Shown: positions 35,640 through 49,583 of the stretch, piece after piece
Layout: every line of letters begins with the position of its first letter
Numbering within the stretch: the first letter of the stretch is position 1
Assembly (NCBI GenBank): GCA_002633005.1
Contig: NMRA01000106.1
Location: 353,655-417,654 of the forward strand
Direction: 5' to 3'
Length of the DNA stretch: 64,000 nucleotides
Source of the DNA: Phoronis australis
Taxonomy: Eukaryota; Phoronida; Phoronidae
The notes under the pieces: model-generated
Told to the model about the DNA's origin: nothing
Database searches by the model: none
The model's input: only the letters and a program-made list of their open reading frames with translations
Program-made: the position numbers and the translations under genes

Positions 35640-38600
35640 ATTGATATTAAATGTATTGCTTTTACCTGTAATCACCTACGTTTTAAGCTGCAATTTAATT
35701 TTGTAACTGCGCGGCAAGTAATCGCTGAACTGTCGCTTAGATTTGCATTTAAAGAAATCGATAATTCACGCACATATTCCTTTCCGAAGTGAAGGCAAAT
35801 GACAGAATGCCAATTAGCGTCTTTGAATCCGCATTTAAGTTCTTGTCTCTTGTGGAAAACAATTCTTTGCTCGGTAATAGCAAAATCTTCTGTCACCAGT
35901 GCTTCACTCTCCTCTGTCCGATGCGCTGTTCCGCTTTAACTTATAGCTCTATATAGTACAGGGTTAGTCAAAAGTGCGCGCTGCGTACATGTAAGTCATA
36001 TTGATTACTATCGACGTGTTATGACTTGGATGTCAACGCCGCTTCTAGCATCGTGAGAATTTGATAAATGAATCGAATCAGGAAATGCTTTTAGTTGGTT
36101 AGTTGATATTGATGTTGACATTTATTCCATTATTACCATGAAATATTTAGGATAGCTATATAATGACTTGATGATTCCTGTCCATAGCTAAAATGCAGGT
36201 TATTTAATTTAAAGTGTGTCTGCTGTACGTAATGCCAACGAGGTCCCCTGAGAGGGGACCATACAATCGGTGTCGATGGTGAGGTGGATAGGAGTCTATG
36301 TTGGTGCATGACTTTCCGAAACAATCTGGTCGATTGTGTCATGGCTTGTAAATCGCGTCTAGCCTGCCTTCGAGAGTTACCGCCAAACTACACAACATAT
36401 TTAAAGTCACTTAGTGTCGGAAGATTTTGCCAGTCTTATTTCTGGCTTGAAGAATTCAACAAAGAACGGATGTTACGCAAACACAAACCATCGAGTTCAT
36501 CATGACCTTACCATCCAAGTAGGTCATTCTTATTTCGGCAATTTTCCGCACGTGCACAAGACATGATGTGTGCTATTTATCTAACCAAAAAAAAATAAAA
36601 AAATAACATCGAACAGTTATGGCAGATATTTAATTGCTATTAGTATTCATGTATTTTACAAATGCAAGACTTAAACCGAGAATCAATGACGCTGATGGCC
36701 TCATGAATTCTTGACTTGGGTGATGGGTCTCAGCATAGAACATCGCCAAGAATTTTGATCTCGCGCACCCGGGCTGAAATTGCACGGCGCATGTATGTTT
36801 ATTTCGGTGTTGTTTCGTCTTAGAGGGAATCTTTGTTTAGTTCAAAGGTGAAGTGTATTCCAGTAATTTTGCATTTTCCTGAAAAATAGATCCAGGTGAT
36901 CAAGCACAATCTGAGCTCTACTAGGATTACCAAAGTCTGATGTACCTAGGACCCATAATCAAAATAAAATTTCCGTACATTTAATATACTTTAGCGCTAG
37001 ACCAATGGGGAAACCCTTGTCACCTTTTTTAAAAGCTTAATATACATGCTGTCACTAAAATGTTTCATAACTTTCATTTCAACAAAATTGTACAAGAACC
37101 AAATCATAAAAAGCCATTGACGAGTTCTTGATGATCTATGATTACACCAAAAAATAAAAGATTTTAATTTATAAATATTTAGTATTTTGTATTTATCTAG
37201 CAGATTAAAAATATGTTTTGATTCGAAAAGTCAAGATTGGTGTTACTACAAATGAGAATATTAATGATATCCTCCTTTGTATACTAAATGACTGGCTAAT
37301 TGGTTAATTAGCCCACTAATTATGTTGTAATATAAATCAATTTAGGGTTTAATAGTACCATAAACATAAATGAATCAGAAAGGTAGGCACTATATAAATG
37401 ACTAATTCAGCCAACAGAGAAATAATTTCACTGATTCAAAAGATTGCTACCGGATAAAATCATAATTTTAGAATATGGCAGGCACTCGTCCAGAAGTTTA
37501 AGTCTTGATATATTAATTGCACTTTTGGTGCCGTTTGATACAATTTCATTCTTCAGTAACACTCAGAATGCAATGACATTTACAAAAATGTGACAAACTA
37601 AATTACTCCACCACTGCGTAAGCGAAACTTGCAGATCAGGGTTAATTTTCTGGGCAAACATTTAGCTTTGAAATACACTGTTGATAGCTCTTACAGTGTA
37701 CGGAGTCTACGATATTATACAGAAGTTTAGCAATAGATTTATTTCTTGAGAAAGTGAAAGCTCAGATAAATGTGTGTTATGTGTCGCCGTAGATGAAGAG
37801 ACACTGGAACTCATTTTAGGATTGAAACGGGACGATACAAATGACAATATTCATAACAGACAGACAATGTTATTGGGAACATTCCTTGCCAACGGACTAT
37901 TGAAAAAAACGGGACATCTTAACTGAAACACTGAGGATAGCCGGATTAAATAGTGGAGAATCCGGGTTCATGCCGAAACCGTCTAGGATGAAATGTTGCC
38001 GCAGGACACCAAAACATTTCGCAATCCAGGCATCGTACATCCTGGGCGCACGCCTGAAAGTTCGCCGTGAAAAGGAAACCACTTTTAGGACATTTTCATG
38101 GGAAAGAGGCGGATATATTCATTCATGCATTATGAAAATTTGTGAAACAGGGTATCATTTCACATTTTTGTAGAATACTGAGGTTACACATCTCATGTCC
38201 TAGCGAGACATAAACTTTAAGTTTAAATTCAAGATGGAGATGTTTCATCTTCTGTGATCAGTCGATCAGAAAAACCCTCCATTACCACTAGGAAATCCAT
38301 GAAATCCGTCTACGCTGATTGCAAATTTTGACAGGATTTTCTTTTTTTGTATACGTATCGAAATAATGTAAACCCGTAAGCGTGTGAACATTACCCGTGA
38401 CTAAATGGAAGCTTTGAGAGGAGGATCGGGAGCACACGATCTCTTCTGCCACTTCATAACTCAAATTTGTGTACTATTTATGCCGGCAAAATTCCACAAC
38501 TAATGTACGTATAGGGGCAATGCTTTGATAGTAGATGTGCTACGGCTGCTCGATAAGTGTGTTAGTTACTTATCTTCACTAATATGCTTCAATAAAACGA

Positions 38601-39290
38601 ACTAATTTTCACCTTTATTTGAAAACATCGCCACAGAATCTACCGCCCACGTTTCCCCAACCCGAACTCCGACTTGCATAATATGATTTGGTCCCATTGT
38701 CGATGTGAGTTGAATCACCAACTCTATAATCATTGCATTAGCGTCACTGAGGGCAAAGAAGAAAGAAGGATCCCGTCCAATTTCGGCTGGTATCAGGGGG
38801 CTTTCCATTTATAGGCATGATGGACAACATTGGTCCGCACGGCTGTAGTCAAGTACATAGAGAGGCAGCACAGCGATTGGGTAGAGGGGCCCTCAAACGA
38901 TTGAGGTTGTTGAGACGGAGGGATGGGGTGCATACAGTTAGTTTCACCCGAGGTATGACGGCGCTAAATCACTGGCTACTAGAGAAATTTTATGATTTTG
39001 GTCTGAAAAATTGGCGTCTGTCAGTTCTTTCCAACCAATGAAAGCACGCTCATTTTGACCGAGGAATTCACGGTAAACCTAAATCAAAACTTTTGACAGA
39101 AAGTGCGTGTTTAATGTTTAACTGATGTTTTAAAATCTTGTTCTAAGTTTGCTCCGTAGCTGTATGAATCGTCCCAGATTCTGCTACTTGTCGCGGTGAT
39201 GACATAACGCCAGAACACGAATTCTGCGGTGATTGCTCCCACAGTCTGTGCCACTTTGAACAGGTTCTTCAGCTTTTTAGCTGTCTGACA
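35640..39290. other. 5' flank of RASD and intergenic, no gene recognised
   Basis: The RASD promoter should lie in the first part, but no TATA or clear CpG block is seen. A perfect short hairpin (GGTCCCCT, three bases, AGGGGACC) is at about 36242-36260. Short open frames have no domain support. Confidence 0.35.
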
Positions 39291-39291
39291 C

Positions 39292-39615
39292 CACAGTGGC
39301 GGATCTAGGATATCACAAGGGGGGCCCAACCTTTTTGTCCGGCTGTAAGCATTTGCGTCAACTGCTCCACGATTGCAGATGCGCATAGCACCGAATGGGG
39401 GGAGGTCGGGAGGGGGTTTGCCCACCTCCCGCCCAGGAAATTTTTCTGTTTTTACATCTAAAAATCAAACATTTTCCTTGATTCCTGAAGTATTATCCAA
39501 GAAAAAAGGCAAAAAAACACAGAGAACGTGTCAAACAGGAAAAACTGCCAGTAACAAAGACTCGAACTCACGACCTGGCGGATACAGCACGCCTGCGTTA
39601 CCACTACACCACCAC
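39292..39615 (-). mobile_element. Full-length tRNA-derived SINE
   Basis: Read on the minus strand, a tRNA-like head begins near 39611 (A box TGGTGTAGTGGTAACGC; B box GAGTTCGAGTCT at 39569-39558). A body of about 230 bp follows, including a GGGAGGTGGG-type GC block. The element ends with a run of C and ATCCTAGATCCGCCACTG at 39292. This tail recurs at 30396. Head, body and tail are in the expected order for a tRNA-derived SINE. Confidence 0.72.
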
Positions 39616-41001
39616 CACGATTTCACTACTAATGTTATACTAAGAGACCTACTTGTGTATGGTCTACAGCGTTTGCGCGCGAAACCTACTTCTTTTTGTA
39701 ATGCTTATTACGCGTTTTATATTTTGTGCCATTAATTCTTAGCGAATTTGTCGTATTTAAAATAGTCTTTAAATGCCCAAAAGACCAAATCCGTTTTTCG
39801 TGTTGGCAATAATGACGGGATTGCTTTGGAAATCGTCTTAAGATAAGGTTTGACAAAGAGAGCATTGCGAGTTTCTGAGTGATTCACTAAGGCTTCGGTT
39901 AAAATTCACATCTTACCAGCAGCTTCTGTTTTTTCATCGTCATTCAGGTTCCATTTTCTTTAAAAAATGAAGTAAATTTTCTTCATTGCACAGTGGAGCA
40001 GACGACGGAAACGGAGTCGTAGTGCGCAGCGCCACTGCCGGTCGTTCCGTTACGAATGCACCGTGTTCCGAATTTGACACTTGATATTGGATTTGAGACC
40101 CCCCACAACACTAAAACTCAACATTTCCCTACGCTCCTACTGTTTCATTTTTGGTGCATTTTTGCCTGCTTGTTAGTTGAAAGAAGTCATGTCAAGATGT
40201 GCAGCTAGTGAGGGACAATATTAATTCTGGGTTTACTCTAAAACGTACGCATTACTGAGGAACGGATTCCAGGGTAAGTTCCATTAAAAGCTTCGTGCTC
40301 CATGAGGCAACTTGTATACTTAACATTTGGTCTTTTGTCACCCCAACACTATAGGCGCGCATATGCCAGACTCTGACTAACCCGTCCTTTTATACATGTA
40401 TAAGTAGATAGATGTGCGTGGTTCAGCTCTGCTGCTGAAGGAAAGGTACATGTATTCGGTACAATTTCTCTTATCGTTCACCGATATTTAGAATTCGAAG
40501 ATGTATAATATTTAATCTTCAATAACAGTTATGTTGGTCGATTGCCTTACAAACGTTGTTTGACTTTGAAACTAGAACTCTAAACAGGCGCGTTGAATAC
40601 AATCCAGCAATAGGCCTTTTGCGAGTTTATAACAATAACGCAACATTATGTGAGATTTAACTGTGACGTCACGGGAAGTGGGGCAAAAGCTTGTCGTTTG
40701 GTCATTTGCCCAATACGGTAGCAGATTGTATTCTGTTATTGTCTTCGAGTTTTTAGCCGTTTAGTTCGAAAAATGACCAAAAAGCATTGCTGCTATGGCA
40801 AATGAAATTCAGATTCGCACTACAATACGTTCTATCGCGTTCTGTACTAATTTCGTCCCGTGTATTTTAAACGGGCGGTAGGAGAAATCCGCTCACTGAT
40901 CAAGTTTTCACCTCGTCAAAAATAGATTCTACACCTAAAATTACCACCTAAAAGGCTCTTACTTTCTTCAGTGACTCTTTCTGCTTCTAAACATATCTTC
41001 G

Positions 41002-41107
41002 ATGAAGCATACTACGGGAATTCAGGTGACTTTGGGGAAGAATTCCAACTCCACTTTGTGGTTACTGTTAACTTTGTCCGCGCGCGCGATAACCACAACT
41101 GAGTCAG
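41002..41107 (+). CDS. Weak candidate: signal-peptide first exon
   Basis: An ATG at 41002 opens 35 residues that include STLWLLLTLSARAITTTES, with a hydrophobic core and an ARA-like cleavage site. It ends in phase 1 at GTGAGT (41108). This looks like the first exon of a secreted protein, but no downstream exon could be joined with confidence and the hydrophobic stretch is short. Confidence 0.22.
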
Positions 41108-41867
41108 GTGAGTATGAGGCAAAGGCTACCGCGAGACTGAGCGAAGCGCGAGATCTGGCGCGTGACCTGGCGTGTGACACTTGCAAAATAGCATGAGAAA
41201 ATATCAAGTGAAATTTGTAAGATTTGTGTCCCTTGGACTTTTTGTTCGTCACAGGCGTGATTTCACGCAACTTCCTCAAAATGGCGGCCAGTGAGAGAAA
41301 CTCGAGAGAACCGCGAGGTTTTCATGGATATGCTCAAGTTATTTGTAGACCGTAGACTAAATTGTGTCCAGAGTCAGGGTATGTGTTAATTATAACTTCA
41401 TGTGCACATATGCATGTTTCATTTGATTTTATTTGCTGTATTTTGAAGTGAATATCTTTTTATGGGGATACACTATCGCCCCTGTATGCCTGCGGCATTC
41501 AGGCCTAGAGCGGGTTAAGTTCTAATTTCAGTCCGTTCACAGCTTCGCACAACATAACAAGTTGACATTTTCTTCGTCCATTCACAGTTATTCCACGATC
41601 CATCTACCACATCTTAAGTTGTTTTTACGTTTTAAGCTTACAATTCACCATAAGAACTCCAGTAAGTTTTAGCGTGTGTAGCAAAGACTCGGGGCAAAAC
41701 AAGAGCAATATGGCGGGTTTTGCCCCTTTTCGGTGACGTCACAGTGAATAACGAGAAACTCGCAAGTGAGCTATTACGTCATCCGATATAGCCACCCCCA
41801 CTTATTTCAGCCTTGAGCTGTGTATGGTCACATAGGCGGCGAACCATAGGGAGCTGGGGAGCTATAT

Positions 41868-42306
41868 AGCACATTCCTAGTGGTCCAGTGTTGACTTCCT
41901 AGCACGATTCCAAATACCCTTCAAACAAGGGAAAATTGTAAAAAGTCTGACTGGTAATGACAAACTTTTACCTGAATTTCTGGAATCTTGAGTGAAAGAG
42001 TATTCGGATTATAGTCTCCTCTTTGTACAGGGGCAGTCGGGAATTTGATATTCTTCAGAAAAAAGGTAAATTCGCACTTTCTGGTCATTTTTGGCCTCTC
42101 AATTTTTTCCGATGGACGTAGCAAGGTAAAAATACAAGGCTTTGTTGCATATCGTCACATTACAGTAGCCCTATAGAGAGTATTTTCTGCCAGTTATGCC
42201 TTTTTCAGGTGTCTAAGACAGGTATGCAAGGGCTTTTGACCCAGGCCAGTGATAAGGTCCAAATAAGCAACTCGAACTGGGGTCTTAGTTGTAACTACTA
42301 GCTACT
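41868..42306 (+). repeat. About 430-bp interspersed repeat, copy 1
   Basis: Nearly the same sequence is found in reverse complement at 49584-50024. Shared blocks include CCCTTCAAACAAG, TCCTCTTTGTACAGGGGCAG, GATGGACGTAGCAAGGTAAA and AGGTGTCTAAGACAGGTATG. By eye the two differ at only a few percent of positions. No protein is encoded. A GC-rich repeat end (GGCGGCGAACCATAGGGAGC) lies directly in front at 41836. Confidence 0.85.
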
Positions 42307-42309
42307 CCC

Positions 42310-44460
42310 ACTTATTTCAGGGCTGCGCCGCCCATCTACTGTCGGTCGTAGCTGGTCCCTTTATCTCAAGTTCAAACAACTGACCTCGTTCTATTACTAC
42401 TGGTCTTTGAGACAATGTGTGAGAACCAGTAGCCAGAATTACTGATTCGGTTCTTACGAAACACGTTAGAAAAATCACATTTGCAATGTTAGTCTAAATA
42501 CGCGCAAAACTCGAAGCATATCGGAACCAATTTGACCATGGTGGTAATGCGCATAGGTGGCACTGAATAGTTAGGGTGCGGCCGCGGCCAATTTGCACTG
42601 CCAAAATATAGAAATTTTGAGGTAGGCCAAGTTTGGGGGCATTTTGTAGGTGGGCATTGCACGTAGGCTCAGTGAATGTGGTTTGTTTGTATTTGTGAAC
42701 ATGCTGTGAATAAAAAAGGCCACTTTCTTGGCTGTAGCTGCACTCTTCTTCAAGATGGCGGCCCCAGGCTGCAATTGTGCATTGTTGGGTAGCGACCGAG
42801 AAATTGGCTGTGATTTTAGGTAGCCCTCAAACAAGCAAGAATTGCCAAAAAACTAGTTGGTTGACAGTACTTTTGGACCACATTTTCGGAATTGGTAGGA
42901 AATTTGCTTTCAGACTCTAATGTTGGCTTTAGTCGTGCATCGGCAGGGAAGTGGTGTTTTTCGGGTGCAAAGTGCCGATTTTGCATTTTTTGCCCTTATT
43001 TTTCTTACTCTAGCTTGGTTTTCAGTGGGAATGAAATGGTCAAAAATACAAGAAAGAAAAAAGTTTCTGTGCTCATCTGCTGGGCTTTTTATGTGAAATA
43101 ATCGAAAACATGCCATTCTTTGCATCCTGTTTTTGACAGAGTGAAGAAAAGGTTACAAATCAAGTGATGTGTGTTTTGCTGGGCAAAACCCAGTGAGAAC
43201 TGTTCTGTGCCTCCATAACTAAATAAAGCCACTCACATGAGGCGCAATATTTTTATTAAAGTCGCATATACAACGCATTAGATTAAACGTAAGAATGATG
43301 TATCAGTATGATGGATGCAACATGTATAAAAAGGATCGTGGTTGGACCCTATTACCGACTGGATATAAACACAGAAAAACTCATTCGTAACGTGTTAAAA
43401 ACAAAACAGATTGCCTTAACTTCGGTTGTTGTGGGGCGATTTTGGTGATTCAAAAACTAACCACGATCACTATTTTGACGAGGAATTCAGAATTGTTCTT
43501 TGCTTATGTTCAAACAGTATTTTACTTGTTTTTTTTTTTAACAGCACAGTCCAGTCAGGCAAGCAATTATCGAATAAAACAGAGCTGCCTCTTCGACCAT
43601 AAATGCATGTACCACAATAGGCTAATCGCAAGATACTGCCTTATTCGTTTGTTATCCAATCGAACGGATGGGAGCATTTGATTACGAATTGTTAATAACG
43701 GGTGACTGGCTGGGAATTAGGCCGGCGACTTTACTTATCAGGCATTAGTAATCCATGTAATGAAATGCCCATTTTGTTAGCAATAATCCCGTAATTTCTA
43801 CTTTAAGGGATAGTGAAATCTTTTCGCAGCGTTTTCTACTCTATAAGTGAAAGATGGGTAACCATCTAGATCAAACAGTAATGATGACTTCGTCAAAAGT
43901 GGCAAGTTGAGGCAATTTGCTGAAAAAGTGCACTTAAGCATGTTCAACAAGCATTGCAACACATGTTATCATCTTCAAACGTCCGCCATTACGATGTGTT
44001 ATTGATCAAGTAGAGGTGTCAACTGTAAGTACGCGTTTGTTGGCTTGGCGCACACTTCTTCATAGTTTTAAATGGACATTCTCAGCGAGAAACATGCAGT
44101 AATTTTAATAAGTGGAAGGACGGAATTCAAGCCATTAGCTCCGCAGTAGTAGCCGAACGCGCTAAATAACAAACTGTTTTGAGTGTGTTTACATGGTAGC
44201 CATGGTTATCGATTTCCGCCAAAGTCTGGCAGACCGCCGCACAAATTAGCGATTTCAAAACAAATGCGCAAATGCTTTCGTTGGTCAAATCTAATAACAC
44301 CAAGAAGTCTATCATATCCAACAATAATCACAAAAATACGGTTTTCAGCCATAAAACCGGCAAAGTCCCTTTGACACACGTTGGAGTTTTACCCCGACAG
44401 GGCACCTTGACCCATCCTTCCTGATTCATGTTGTTTCATTGCTGGCGTTTTCTTCGTTAC
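42310..44460. other. Intergenic, repeat-like, no gene recognised
   Basis: Around 42556-43200 there are more repeat-like pieces, with some wording shared with the 430-bp family, such as CTCAAACAAGCAAGAATTG. Nothing coding can be supported. Confidence 0.35.
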
Positions 44461-44462
44461 AG

Positions 44463-44638
44463 TTTCCTCTCACGTCAAGGGTTCCTGCAAGTGTTTTTTC
44501 ACCAGCTGCCAAACTCTAATCCTAAAGGCTGCTACGTTTCCTATTCATCTGGAGGTACATTCCATTGGAAAAGTACCACCTGTGGGATCTTTCGCTATCG
44601 ACAAATAGTCCGTCACAGCTTGAGTTTCGTGTGCACAG
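44463..44638 (+). CDS. Weak candidate: plus-strand cysteine-containing exon
   Basis: An acceptor (TCTTCGTTACAG) and a donor (CACAG then GTAGTAAG) bound a 176-bp stretch open in one frame, phase 2 to 1. It encodes NPKGCYVSYSSGGTFHWKST, then TCG, and ends SFVCTG. The spacing is loosely like the C-terminal half of a C-type lectin domain (Cys, Gly, Trp, Cys, F-V-C). No neighbouring exon was found that fits its phases. Confidence 0.25.
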
Positions 44639-44639
44639 G

Positions 44640-47600
44640 TAGTAAGATAATATTGAAACTTGTCAAACTGTCAATTTAATTAATGTCACTGGGATTGTTT
44701 AAGTCAACTGAATAAGCACGCTTGACTTGCTACAGATCAATATTTACGCTGTATTGTCTACGTTACATCAGTGGATGACATGCGGCGGGTTCATTAAGCA
44801 AAATGCCTATGAGCCCATTTCCGGCGACCTTGACAACCATAGAAAAGAAGCAATGTTAGCTTGCGTTATTTCACGACTAGATTCTTGTGACCTTCGCAAA
44901 AATTGTTTTTGAGACATTCCACACTCACTGCCATTGTAAGAAACGGGTAAGTAATAGCCATAATCTAAATTCTTTCACAGTAGTCAGGACCAATTTGACT
45001 TTTCTATTTACTATCTGATAATGCTATGGTAGCTACAGTGTAATTGTTTTGTCAATTACTGGGTGTCAGTTTTCGCTTTGATGTGAACTTGGTTTAATTT
45101 GTAAACATCAATGTCAAACGCTTGACTCACTTCATAACAAACTGCTGTGTTGAGTCAGGAATTATGGTAAACAGTGAAGCAACGGAGAGTGAGGTGTAAG
45201 GACAAACAAAAGATAATGCAATACATATTCTTTATATGAAAGTAAAACTGTACATGTGAATAAGAGTCTGCTACAAGGCGTGATTTTGACCTTGCTTTTA
45301 AATAAAATTTCGCAACTTTTTTGTTGTTGTGTTTTTGAAAACCACAGTTCTGCCCTAGAGCAAGCATTAATAAGTGAGACATTTATTCGTTATTCCATAT
45401 CCTTCGAGAATCCGTAAACAGCTAACGCAATATGTGAAGAAAGCACTAATTCCGTCTGCCTAATCACCACTTGACTGGGAACAAGACGTGATGCCCAAAA
45501 GCACCGAGCGGCCAGTTTGCTAGAATTAGGCCTTTTAGTTTTGCAGCAACGAAGCGTTTTAAATCTTGATGACAACGCCGAGACCAAACGCTGGTACATG
45601 TGAATTAAAGCTTAGGCACAACACTGCGGATATTGATTGTTGTTCACTTTTGAGTAAAAATGTATGATAATCTTAGAAGGATTAATGTCTTATTAGGGAT
45701 TTGAAATTATCAAGAGAAAAGACAAGTAGAGCCTGAATCACAAATGGGCTAAAAGTAATCGTTCGGAATTTAATTTCATTTCCCATTTTCGACTGTCATC
45801 AAAAAGTGTATAGGACGAGTAACAGGGAGTCATGGATGTAGCGTCAGTAGTACAATTCAAGAAATGAACAACATTGGAATATTTAGTAGGCCTACTATTC
45901 ACAGTCCCGCTCCAGACAAGAACCTAAAACAAAAAAGCTGCTGGCATGCCATTTGGAAGCCACGGATTTTTCTTCGGAAACTGCTTGAGTTCTTTTTGTG
46001 CCATTTCCAATCCGCCTGGGAGCTATTTCTGTGTCTAGTAAAGTTTAAATGATTTGTATGGTGAAAACGGAGTGTTAGACGCCTGCTTGGAAAAGTCTTT
46101 TCGTTGTCTTGGCCTATTGTGCATACAGAAGAGTTTAAAAATGTAAGTTTAAGCAAGTTTAAATCAACGCATCACTGATCACCATCATGTACATTCTTCA
46201 GTGACGACAGTTTTAATATCAATACTAATATAGATTATTGAATATGAGAAGGTGGAAAATTAACGTACACAGCCACGACGTGACAGGCATACAACGGACC
46301 ACTGTGACGCATGACAAGAAGTGTTTCAGAATGGGAATCATTTTGCTTATTATTCACATTACGTTGGTGCAACACGCTAACGGGAATAATCAATGTTTGT
46401 GTCGTCGCTGACGGAGATGATGTTACCGTCAAACACACGTGGTAACCGAGTGGATGACCTCTAGACGAACCAGAAAGAGAGTTGGTTTGTAATTACGCAC
46501 GTTTGGCGTCTTCCCTGATTTAGCACGTTTCGCGTCTTCCCTGATTTAGCACGTCCACGCGCAGGTCGATGACCTTGAAATTTCAAAAATATTATTGTAA
46601 AGATTGATTAAGAGTTGTTCAAAACGCAGACACTTAGAAAAAATTGGTCGGTAAACAGACACAGTCGCTCCACAGCAACTGTTGGACTAACTGGCTTCCA
46701 TTTTTCTCATTAGCGAGTCAGAGACAATCTTTTATTCCATCTCAAAATGACTTTTTGGATTTCTTTTCGGCCCATTGATTTTACCCTATGAGACAACATT
46801 TGTCTTTAAAGAGTGCTCTCATAACGTTTGTATACTTTGTACTCAGATACCAACTTTTCTTAATCTCGTAAAATGATCACTTCAGGTTTACAAACACGTA
46901 CTTTAGTATTTAAATTCCAAATTAGATGAGAAATATATTTGTACTAACATGGAAAGAAATCTTAAACGTTACAAGCCTCATCACATTGTGACTGGCTTAA
47001 CTGATACCTGCCAATATCAGAAGTACCGTGTGGTAAATCAATTTCACAGTGGCAGTTTTGAAACTGATTTTACTTGCGTAATTCAAAATGAATCACTGTG
47101 ATTTTTGCATTGTCACTTCGTTGAAAGAAATTTAAGTTACTCCTATTAAATTCCATGAATGCCCATTTAATGTATAACTGAGATGTTATAAGTGAAAACG
47201 TGACACTTTCTTGGGGGTTCACCAGGCTTAATGCTTTTGTACATCAATTTTCTTTTTCAATTACACATGTTGAATTTCAACTGTACATTAAATTTATTTC
47301 AGCTTGTTCCTTACATACAGGTGTAGGTGACAGGTGATTTTTGGGCTTGACAAAATAAGATACCTCATTATAAGTTGAGAACAGGCGAGACAAGCAGCCT
47401 TGTCTTACTCAAACGCAATTATTACTTACACACAATCAACTTGTCTATCATGTTCTAATCTGTATAGATAAGTAGCATCCCTGTATTTATTTTGTCTAAG
47501 GTGTCGGGGCTATTTATTTATTCGCTTATTTATTGAAGTACTTACTCTACTCGCATGTGAAATGTACGAATAGTAAAAAGTAATTACTGTCTCACTGTTG

Positions 47601-47650
47601 TATTGTTTAGTTGTTTTAAATTTTTAAATTGTTGATCCTCAATGAAGCGG
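44640..47650. other. Intergenic, no gene recognised
   Basis: There are open frames of 60-85 codons on both strands (for example 45599-45390, minus, ending shortly before an AATAAA). None shows a domain, signal peptide or convincing splice pair. Confidence 0.3.
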
Positions 47651-47670
47651 CTTTTGCTTTTGAGGATAAA

Positions 47671-47710
47671 CACACACACACACACACACACNNNNNNNNN
47701 NNNNNNNNNN

Positions 47711-47765
<55 letters not shown>

Positions 47766-47850
47766 ACATCCACACACGCACACGCACATGCACGCACAAA
47801 CAAACACACACACACACGCACGCACACACATACACATACACATATCAGTA
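47671..47850. repeat. CA/TG microsatellite interrupted by an N gap
   Basis: A long (CA)n tract runs from 47671 with 19 unresolved bases at 47692-47710, then decays into CACG/CATA variants to about 47850. All open frames here are artefacts of the dinucleotide repeat. The gap means the true length is unknown. Confidence 0.95.
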
Positions 47851-47882
47851 TAGTTGGGAAGCCGCCCTTCGTTAACACAAAG

Positions 47883-48098
47883 TTCGTTGAAAACGTGACT
47901 AAACTTTTTGTTAGACAGCTTGGTACAGAGTCGCTCGTAGAGTCAAAACAATCTCCTTTCTTCAGGTGTGCAGCTATGTAGCAAAACACCGAGAGACATA
48001 ACAAACAACCAAATTAAAACACTAGCTATATTTTGCTACATAGTTGCACATCTGAAGAAAGGAGCAACAATGTATCAAGTTTAGTCGTGCTTTCAAAG
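47883..48098. mobile_element. Fold-back/MITE-like element, family shared with 59703
   Basis: An inner inverted pair is strong: CTCCTTTCTTCAGGTGTGCA (from 47953) against its complement ending at 48064. Outer ends also match (CGTTGAAAACGTGACTAAAC against GTTTAGTCGTGCTTTCAAAG). The outer sequence resembles the arm at 59703, including ACTTTTTGTTAG. Confidence 0.65.
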
Positions 48099-48099
48099 A

Positions 48100-49580
48100 T
48101 ATACACACTTATAAATATAATTATAATTTTATCGTACTTCATCAATTGTTAATAAACGTATTACCCCTCTCTTTATTCACTATTCAAAAGCAAGAAAGAG
48201 AAACATTCCAATTTTTCAAAAATCACCTAAAGCTGAGAAAAATTTAGCGTCCAGCAGTTTTGCAGATAAAGAGGAAGATGATATAAATTCACCTACCATC
48301 CACATTTCGACGCCTAACTTTCCTTTAGATCACTTATTCATATATAATTGGTCTCGGCATGTTCCTTTACTCCACATGGGAACTGTTTTTTTGGGGTTTG
48401 AAAAGTATGTTATTCCTTGAGACCACGCTCAGTGAATAAAATAACCCGCCGTGATAAGCCAACTTACAGAGTCTGGTCTCAAGCAAAACAATCTGTCGGT
48501 TCTTTCAAAACCACTGGGCTCCGTTTCAAGAATAGTGATTTAAGACTTGAGTCAGGTTTCTACTCTTACGCTCCTACTTCGCTATTGCTGAATAAAGATT
48601 GTTTCAATAGTTACTTACTTGTAGTTAACATTTTAGCAAAAAGGGGTTGAACTTATTTAAGTAACGGCCAACTACAAATGTATTAGTAACTTTTTTCTTA
48701 GAGATTACATGTATGTACTCTGCTGAATCAAAATTGAATTATATTTTAGAAATACGACACACCGAATTTTTAAAGTCACTTTTGTGAGCCAGTGTCTGAA
48801 ATCACGTCACTTAGGCAAATTGTCCTGATATCACAGTATTTTTTCAACTCTACATTAACACGTTTACATTTGTTCTCGTAAAGAGATGTGGCTTGACACT
48901 CAATACGTTTGTTAGACTCATCGAATATACTCGGAATAGTGTGTATGACACTTAAAGACTGGATCATAATAAATTGACTAATATATGTTATGAATGTAAA
49001 CAAGTCGCCTGAAGTGCGACCTCTTCATATCTTAATTGCCACTTTATCAGTGACGGTATCCGTGATTGCGAAGGTTTACATGTTTGCAAGAACATCCACA
49101 ATAAGATAAATCGCGTCATGTCGGTATTAATCATAGGTGTACCTGTTTATTGCCTGCCTTGTCTTTATACATGTACCTGGAATTCCATTTTATAACCACT
49201 TGTTATGTGTGTTTGACATGTGATTGAGTTCAAATGATAGAAAACAACAGATGTGTGAAGTTTTTGGAGAATACGAAGTTACATGTACTGTACTGTAGAC
49301 GATCACAAGTTATGGCATGACGCATGAACTTTGACATTGGTATTTTCGTAGAGAAAGTGGGCAGGAATCAACTACAACCTGGAAGCAAACTCACAACATC
49401 ATGTGCTTTGGCGACGGACCTAAAACCGTTTCAAAGACAAGGGATTTTTTTGTTTCTGTGATAATTACTTCGTTCAAATAAATCGTCTGTCGCATCTGAA
49501 AATAATTCTAATCCCAAAAATACGTTTTTCGGCCGTAACTCGATTATGTCCCCTTGACAAATGAATGCAATATCTGTACT
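48100..49580. other. Intergenic, no gene recognised
   Basis: AT-rich sequence with only short open frames. Nothing can be supported. Confidence 0.35.
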
Positions 49581-49583
49581 TCC

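Noticed and set aside
47584-48004. Open frames of Cys-Val or His-Thr repeats
   Set aside because: They come only from the CA/TG microsatellite and run across unresolved bases.
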